Source of the DNA: an uncultured Pseudomonadota bacterium
GTDB lineage: Bacteria; Pseudomonadota; Alphaproteobacteria; RF32; CAG-239
Length of the DNA stretch: 39,218 bases
Assembly: GCA_949295995.1 (NCBI GenBank)
Contig: CASFNK010000048.1
Location: 1 to 39,218 of the forward strand
Reading direction: 5' to 3'
Shown here: positions 35,262 to 39,218 of the stretch, in pieces
Numbering within the stretch: the stretch's first letter is position 1
Layout of the letters: each line of letters starts with the position of its first letter
Notes under the pieces: generated by a model
The model's database searches: none
The model's input: only the letters and a program-made list of their open reading frames with translations
Told to the model about the DNA's origin: nothing
Program-made: the position numbers and the translations under genes

Positions 35262-35747
35262 TTAATCTTCCTTATTTATCGTGGCATCTGGTTTAGCCAA
35301 CTTATCAATAGTTTCAACAAATTCTTCAAAATCCTTCACCTCTCGAAAGTCCTTATATACCGAGGCAAAACGAATATACGCAATATGGTCTAATTTAGAA
35401 AGAGCTTCCATCACATACTCACCAATCAAAACAGATGGAATTTCCGTTTCACCGGAACTCTCCAAACGGCGTTGGATAGAGTTTACAACTTTTTCCACTC
35501 TCTCAATATCAACCGGACGTTTGCGTACGGCAAGCAAGATAGAATGTTCCAACTTATCTCTGTCAAACAAAACCCTCTCGCCGTTTTTCTTTACCACCAC
35601 CAACTCACGCAGTTGAATCCGTTCAAAGGTTGTAAATCTGGAGCCGCACTCAGGACATTCGCGTCTGCGGCGAATGGCGGTATTATCATCGGCATTACGA
35701 GAATCTTTAACTTGCGTATCATCACATCCGCAAAAAGGACATTTCAT
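35262..35747 (-). CDS. nrdR: Ribonucleotide reductase repressor NrdR
   Basis: NrdR is a zinc-ribbon, ATP-cone repressor of ribonucleotide reductase genes that senses ATP/dATP. The four zinc ligands are Cys3, Cys6, Cys31 and Cys34. The ATP-cone spans about 46-136, with [16 protein letters not shown]. The length of 161 residues is standard. It is first in the nrdR-nusB-def-fmt run. In most Alphaproteobacteria glyA lies directly upstream. Here about 1.2 kb of plus-strand insert separates them. Confidence 0.96.
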   Translation of the reverse strand: MKCPFCGCDDTQVKDSRNADDNTAIRRRRECPECGSRFTTFERIQLRELVVVKKNGERVLFDRDKLEHSILLAVRKRPVDIERVEKVVNSIQRRLESSGETEIPSVLIGEYVMEALSKLDHIAYIRFASVYKDFREVKDFEEFVETIDKLAKPDATINKED

Positions 35748-35838
35748 ACCTCACCTCACGGAAAATTTTTACTTCTCTCTTTATAAGGATAAAGTGCTTA
35801 TTTTGCAATAGCTTATTTTGAACTTTCATTAAAACTAG

Positions 35839-35957
35839 ATGAAAAGACCAAAAAAATCATATGAACACGCTCAGAGGCTTACGCCTTCGACAAAGATGGC
35901 AAGCTCATCAATAAGCTGACCACCACTCAGACCAAGAAAATCTTTGAGGCAGAGTAA
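35839..35957 (+). pseudogene. Possible frameshifted remnant of a small gene
   Basis: A frame from ATG at 35839 reads MKRPKKSYEHA and then loses sense. A second frame (35865-35957, no start) reads on with AYAFDKDGKLINKLTTTQ and ends at TAA. Joined by a one-step frame change they would give one protein of about 39 residues. Codons such as CTG, ACC and AAG are richer in GC than in neighbouring genes. A 10-bp stem (35945-35954 with 35960-35969) surrounds the stop codon but has no T tract. This may be coincidence. Confidence 0.25.
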
Positions 35958-36084
35958 ATCTCTGCCTCACAAGCAAAACCCCTCCCGCTTTCCAAAACCA
36001 GAGGTGTTGTTCTATACCCAAAGTAAATTCTCAATAAAAAATAATATTTATTGCATTTCAAAATTTTATTTGATAATTTTTTTT

Positions 36085-36310
36085 GCGTACCCCTAAAAGG
36101 TGCAGAGCCTTGAACAGCTCTTATTTCATACGGTAAAGATGAAACCGTTAGGCTTTTTAAGATAAAGGCCACATCACCCTGACTTTTGGGTCGGGGAGCT
36201 TGTGGTGTATGTTCAAAAGCCATACTATGGTTTTAAAGACCATAAGGGTCATTTTATGAAATATGATTGTTCAACTCCCTGACCACCTTTACTTGGTGGT
36301 CTTTATTTTT
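36085..36310 (+). ncRNA. Candidate structured leader RNA ending in a terminator
   Basis: Complementary arms suggest one compact fold: a closing ACCCCT/AGGGT (about 36089 and 36245) and an inner TTGAAC/GTTCAA (about 36110 and 36211). A possible H-type pseudoknot has TTTCAT/ATGAAA (36124, 36139) and ACGG/CCGT (36130, 36145). A hairpin CCACA/TGTGG contains CCCTGAC/GTCGGGG (36169-36205), and a GACC/GGTC hairpin spans 36238-36250. A GATAAT lies about 10 bp upstream and an intrinsic terminator follows. It could be a riboswitch-like attenuator for the next gene or an independent small RNA. I do not recognise the class. Confidence 0.4.
36281..36310 (+). terminator. Terminator directly upstream of the methyltransferase start
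   Basis: GACCACC (36281-36287) pairs with GGTGGTC (36295-36301), followed by TTTATTTTT. Only about 15 nt separate it from the start codon, so it could act as an attenuator. Confidence 0.75.
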
Positions 36311-36325
36311 TATGGAGTTACAACA

Positions 36326-36880
36326 ATGTTATATTACAATTACTTTCTTCTCTTTGTATTATTGATTTACAACATCTACTTATTTTACAGTATAATTTCC
36401 TCCCAAAAAGGCAAATATCCGCCATTTGTTCCTGCCCCATATAACACAAGAAAAATAATCATAAAACAATTATCGCCACTTCTAAAAGGAAGTCAAAAAA
36501 GCCTACAAATTGTTGACCCAGGTTGTGGTATTGGCTCCTTATTAATACCACTGGCTCGAGCCTATCCTCAACACAAATTTATCGGAATCGAATGGGATAA
36601 ATTACTATATAAGATATGCTTATTTCGCAGCCGTAACTTACAAAACATAACCTATTTTAATCAAGATATGCTAGCCTATGATTACCACGACACAGATATT
36701 ATCGTCTGTTTCTTAGTCCCTAAAATCATACCGGACCTACAAAAAAGACTTTTAGAAACAGGGAAAAAAGGCACCTTTATTTTTTCAATAGATTGTTCTT
36801 TTCCCCAATTGACCGAAATAGCTTGTTTTGACAGCCATTTATTCTGGCAAAGTTTCAAAGTTCATCAATACCAACTATAA
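36326..36880 (+). CDS. Membrane-anchored class I SAM methyltransferase, FAM173/ATPSc-KMT-like
   Basis: A 184-residue protein with one N-terminal membrane helix (about 3-25), then PPFVPAP (32-38), the SAM motif DPGCGIG (64-70), acidic Glu89 at the end of strand 2 and Asp114. This order (helix, P-VP motif, Rossmann core) resembles the FAM173/ATPSCKMT lysine methyltransferases. The usual D/YLxxP-type motif appears as CFLVPKIIPDL. The substrate is unknown. The start at 36326 has GGAG 8 nt upstream. An upstream ATG (36263) would run through the terminator. It lies antiparallel between glyA and nrdR. Confidence 0.7.
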   Translation: MLYYNYFLLFVLLIYNIYLFYSIISSQKGKYPPFVPAPYNTRKIIIKQLSPLLKGSQKSLQIVDPGCGIGSLLIPLARAYPQHKFIGIEWDKLLYKICLFRSRNLQNITYFNQDMLAYDYHDTDIIVCFLVPKIIPDLQKRLLETGKKGTFIFSIDCSFPQLTEIACFDSHLFWQSFKVHQYQL

Positions 36881-36916
36881 AAAAACACCTCAGACATAAA
36901 ATCTGAGGTGCTTTTG
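36881..36916. terminator. Convergent terminator, methyltransferase / glyA
   Basis: CACCTCAGA pairs with TCTGAGGTG, flanked by A and T tracts with one mismatch. It ends both genes. Confidence 0.85.
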
Positions 36917-36924
36917 TTACAAAG

Positions 36925-38181
36925 TTACTTATAAATCGGGAATTTCTTGCATAAAGCAATCACTTTTTGTGCTGTTTGCTCAATGACTTCCTCGGCATTA
37001 CCTTTTGCCAAAGCATCAATCACATCACATATCCAATTGGCAATTTGCGCAAATTCTTCTTCCTTAAAACCGCGAGTCGTACCGGCCGGCGTTCCCACTC
37101 TGATACCGGACGTTACTTTCGGCGGCATCGGATCAAACGGAATAGCATTTTTATTACAAGTAATATGAGCTCTCTCTAGGGCTTGGGTTACCACATCGCC
37201 GGTCATATTTTTCGGCCTCAAATCCACTAATAACAAATGCGTATCGGTACCACCTGAAACTAAATCGAGCCCTCTGCTTTTGAGAACTTCACCCATTTGG
37301 TGAGCATTTTTCACCACTTGTTGAGCATATTCCTTAAATTGTGGAGTTAAATCCTCACCAAAGCAAACCGCTTTAGCGGCAATCACATGCATCAAAGGCC
37401 CGCCTTGTGTACCAGGGAAAATTGCAGAATTAATTTTTTTAGCAATTTCTGGATTATTGGTTAAAATCATACCACCTCTTGGACCACGCAAAGTTTTGTG
37501 AGTTGTGGTTGTAACCACATCTGCATATTCCAAAGGATTCGGATGAACCCCGCCGGCAACGAGTCCGGCAAAATGCGCCATATCGACCATAAAATAAGCC
37601 CCTACTTTATCGGCAATCTCACGAAAACGCTTAAAATCAATTTGTCTCGGATAAGCTGAACCTCCGGCAATAATCAATTTGGGTTTATTTTCGAGAGCCA
37701 AGCGTTCCACCTGTTCAAAATCAATCAAACCGGTATCTTTGCACACCCCATATTGAACGGCAGTCAACCACTTACCGGAAAAGGACACTTTAGAACCATG
37801 CGTTAAATGCCCACCGGCATCTAAAGACATTCCCATAATTACGTCCCTAGGCTGCAACAAAGCCACATATACGGCTGTGTTGGCTTGACTTCCCGAATGC
37901 GGCTGAACATTAACAAATTCGGCATTAAACAGCTTTTTGGCTCTTTCTATTGCCAAATTTTCCACCACATCAACACATTCACATCCGCCATAATAGCGAT
38001 GATTTGGATAACCCTCGGCATATTTATTGGTCATAACCGAACCTTGAGCCTCGAGTACGGCGCGAGACACAATATTTTCGGAGGCAATTAATTCGATTTG
38101 ATATTGTTCACGTTCCAACTCGCATTGAATCGCATCAAATACGTCTTTATCTTCTGTTTGTAAGTTATTTTCAAAATCCAT
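36925..38181 (-). CDS. glyA: Serine hydroxymethyltransferase
   Basis: GlyA converts serine and tetrahydrofolate to glycine and methylene-tetrahydrofolate. The 418-residue protein is full length. The PLP lysine is Lys229 in [21 protein letters not shown] (95-101), DMAHFAG (200-206) and the N-terminal ASENIVS substrate motif are intact. AGGAGG stands 5 nt before the ATG, and rpiB ends 9 bp upstream. A convergent terminator isolates the pair from nrdR. Confidence 0.98.
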   Translation of the reverse strand: MDFENNLQTEDKDVFDAIQCELEREQYQIELIASENIVSRAVLEAQGSVMTNKYAEGYPNHRYYGGCECVDVVENLAIERAKKLFNAEFVNVQPHSGSQANTAVYVALLQPRDVIMGMSLDAGGHLTHGSKVSFSGKWLTAVQYGVCKDTGLIDFEQVERLALENKPKLIIAGGSAYPRQIDFKRFREIADKVGAYFMVDMAHFAGLVAGGVHPNPLEYADVVTTTTHKTLRGPRGGMILTNNPEIAKKINSAIFPGTQGGPLMHVIAAKAVCFGEDLTPQFKEYAQQVVKNAHQMGEVLKSRGLDLVSGGTDTHLLLVDLRPKNMTGDVVTQALERAHITCNKNAIPFDPMPPKVTSGIRVGTPAGTTRGFKEEEFAQIANWICDVIDALAKGNAEEVIEQTAQKVIALCKKFPIYK

Positions 38182-38190
38182 TATTTCCTC

Positions 38191-38622
38191 CTAATCAATA
38201 TCGAGCTTACAGAGTCGTCTGTCATGACGTCCGCCTTCATATTTTGCGGCTAAAAAGATATCGATTCTTTTTAAGACCTCTTCAATTTTCATCGTTCGCC
38301 CGCCAAAACATAAAACATTGGCGTTATTATGTTCTTTAGCAACTTTTGCCACATAATCATCATACAAAAGAGCTGCGCGGATTCCTTTGTGGCGGTTTGC
38401 GGCAATAGAGATACCGATTCCGGTACCGCAGACAAGGATTCCCAAATCTGCTTCTTGAGCAAGGAGCTTATGCACAACTTTTTGCGCAAAATCGGGATAA
38501 TCCACAGAGTCAGCCGAATTTGTTCCCAAATCAACAACATCAAAATTTTTTGAGATAAGATATTGGGTAATTTGATTTTTCATTTCAAAACCGCCATGAT
38601 CGGCCGCCAAAGCAATTTTCAT
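38191..38622 (-). CDS. rpiB: Ribose-5-phosphate isomerase B
   Basis: RpiB interconverts ribose 5-phosphate and ribulose 5-phosphate. The 143-residue protein begins MKIALAADHGGFEMK with active-site His9. Catalytic Cys65 lies in CGTGIGISIAANR. The start at 38622 is fixed by AGAGGAGG 5 nt upstream. A longer in-frame reading to 38709 adds 29 residues and includes this site. It is first gene of the rpiB-glyA pair. A short C-terminal tail follows the RRL phosphate-binding segment. Confidence 0.96.
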   Translation of the reverse strand: MKIALAADHGGFEMKNQITQYLISKNFDVVDLGTNSADSVDYPDFAQKVVHKLLAQEADLGILVCGTGIGISIAANRHKGIRAALLYDDYVAKVAKEHNNANVLCFGGRTMKIEEVLKRIDIFLAAKYEGGRHDRRLCKLDID

Positions 38623-38767
38623 ATATTTTCCTCCTCTGTGAAAAATTTTTCTTATCATAGAAGATAGAGAGTGTTTTGCAAGATGAATTAACAGCTCTGC
38701 GCACAACAAATAACAATATGATTTTTAAACAAAATCAAAAAAAGTATAAAATAATGCAAAAAAGCTA

Positions 38768-38795
38768 TTGACGGGAAGCAAAAAGTTTGTATATA
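38768..38795 (+). promoter_or_regulatory. Promoter of the tRNA-Cys/tRNA-Asn unit
   Basis: TTGACG (38768-38773) and TATATA (38790-38795) are 16 bp apart, about 48 bp upstream of the tRNA-Cys 5' end. The rest of 38623-38842 holds no gene that I can see. Confidence 0.6.
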
Positions 38796-38842
38796 TAGAG
38801 GACGTTGAGTGAATGAGGAACTCAAGATGAGGTATCCCGATT

Positions 38843-38917
38843 GGCCGGTTGGCAGAGTGGCTCATGCAGAGGACTGCAAATCCTTGTACATCGGTTCAAT
38901 TCCGGTACCGGCCTCCA
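38843..38917 (+). tRNA. tRNA-Cys (anticodon GCA)
   Basis: A cloverleaf has acceptor stem GGCCGGT/ACCGGCC, anticodon loop CTGCAAA and T loop TTCAATT. Discriminator T (U73, the Cys identity base) and CCA are encoded. It is cotranscribed with tRNA-Asn 27 bp downstream. Confidence 0.95.
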
Positions 38918-38944
38918 AAAATTCACTTGATGGTCGCATATTAT

Positions 38945-39019
38945 TCCGGCTTAGCTCAGCGGTAGAGCAATCGGCTGTTAACCGATTGGTCGCCTGTTCG
39001 AATCAGGCAGCCGGAGCCA
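38945..39019 (+). tRNA. tRNA-Asn (anticodon GUU)
   Basis: A cloverleaf has acceptor stem TCCGGCT/AGCCGGA, anticodon loop CTGTTAA and T loop TTCGAAT. Discriminator G and CCA are encoded. The CCA end lies within the following terminator stem. Confidence 0.95.
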
Positions 39020-39059
39020 ATAAAAAAACCTCCCCTCGTGGGAGGTTTTTTTATTGGCT
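39015..39059 (+). terminator. Terminator of the tRNA-Cys/tRNA-Asn unit
   Basis: A perfect 20-bp stem (39015-39034 with 39040-39059) has a 5-nt loop and symmetric seven-base A and T tracts. The last acceptor base, the discriminator and CCA of tRNA-Asn are part of the stem. Confidence 0.88.
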
Positions 39060-39098
39060 TTGGGTTATCTGTTTGAGCAGCGACCAAAGGGAGCCTGT

Positions 39099-39218
39099 GG
39101 TTCATCGTCAAAGTATGGGGCAAGTTGTAAAAAAGTATCATAATCAAAACACCAAATTAAAATAAATTAAGCACATAAAATTCGAACACGCAAGCGGTAG
39201 TTTTCAAAATTTCTAAAA
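39099..39218 (-). repeat. 120-bp repeat, right copy (inverted)
   Basis: The exact reverse complement of 6-125, running to the last base of the window. It lies 39 bp beyond the tRNA-Asn terminator. The reading frame it shares with the left copy runs into unrelated tRNA antisense on each side, so it is not a gene. Confidence 0.9.

Noticed and set aside
35927-36223. 98-residue frame on the minus strand
   Set aside because: It lies opposite the candidate structured RNA, has no ribosome binding site and no recognisable domain.
36085-36260. 6S RNA identity for the structured region
   Set aside because: Length and a closing stem fit loosely, but the characteristic central bubble and flanking motifs are not recognisable, so no class is assigned.
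6-39218. Linear plasmid or phage with terminal inverted repeats
   Set aside because: The content is chromosomal housekeeping genes and tRNAs, with no replication, partition, telomere or phage genes.
1-39218. CRISPR arrays, insertion sequences, prophage
   Set aside because: No regularly spaced direct repeats, transposase, integrase or structural phage genes were found by reading.

Overview
The window looks like chromosomal DNA of an AT-rich, flagellated, Gram-negative alphaproteobacterium, probably an uncultured host-associated lineage. The alphaproteobacterial assignment rests on a CtrA-type cell-cycle response regulator, a circularly permuted two-piece tmRNA, an alpha-type SspB with a downstream ribbon-helix-helix gene, an sfsA-map-radC group and an rpiB-glyA-nrdR-nusB group. 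Many genes encode hypothetical proteins that I could not assign to any family.

Layout. 1-421: a 120-bp repeat, a terminator, then tRNA-Arg(UCU) and tRNA-Pro(UGG) on the minus strand. 484-4787: radC, map and an sfsA-like gene, preceded by an RNase J-like gene, all minus. 4944-8142: tspO and alaS. 8193-10030: two secreted Cys-rich proteins. 10232-13623: an envelope lipid group (LtaS-like phosphoglycerol transferase, PAP2 phosphatase, SEC59/DGK1-type kinase). 13726-15196: three orphan single-gene units. 15248-18903: folA, an orphan repeat protein, ssrA (tmRNA), sspB, an RHH regulator and another orphan. 19040-25295: alpha/beta hydrolase, cysE, two small secreted proteins, trmJ, and tandem NhaD/ArsB-type transporters. 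25327-28013: fliJ and fliI, divergent from ctrA. 28075-31167: a MacAB-like ABC exporter. 31371-33207: three more orphan genes. 33256-38622: fmt, def, nusB and nrdR, then glyA and rpiB, all minus, interrupted between nrdR and glyA by a plus-strand insert with a structured RNA and a membrane methyltransferase. 38843-39218: tRNA-Cys, tRNA-Asn, a terminator and the inverted copy of the 120-bp repeat.

Functional links. The tmRNA tag ANDNNVAPVALAA is encoded about 100 bp upstream of sspB, the adaptor that delivers tagged proteins to ClpXP. fmt and def act at the two ends of N-terminal formyl-methionine handling and lie together. glyA supplies one-carbon folate, folA reduces dihydrofolate and fmt uses formyl-folate. 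The phosphoglycerol transferase would release diacylglycerol that the downstream kinase-family protein could recycle.

The most unusual parts are: (1) a potentially folded RNA of about 165 nt followed by an intrinsic terminator directly in front of a FAM173-like membrane methyltransferase gene; (2) a set of orphan genes without Shine-Dalgarno sequences, three of them preceded by a CTTGCCAAA-type promoter; (3) a perfect 12-bp dyad framing the -10 element of one of them; (4) two tRNA genes whose CCA ends lie inside 20-bp terminator stems; and (5) the 120-bp inverted repeat at the two window ends, which most likely marks a dispersed repeat that broke the assembly.
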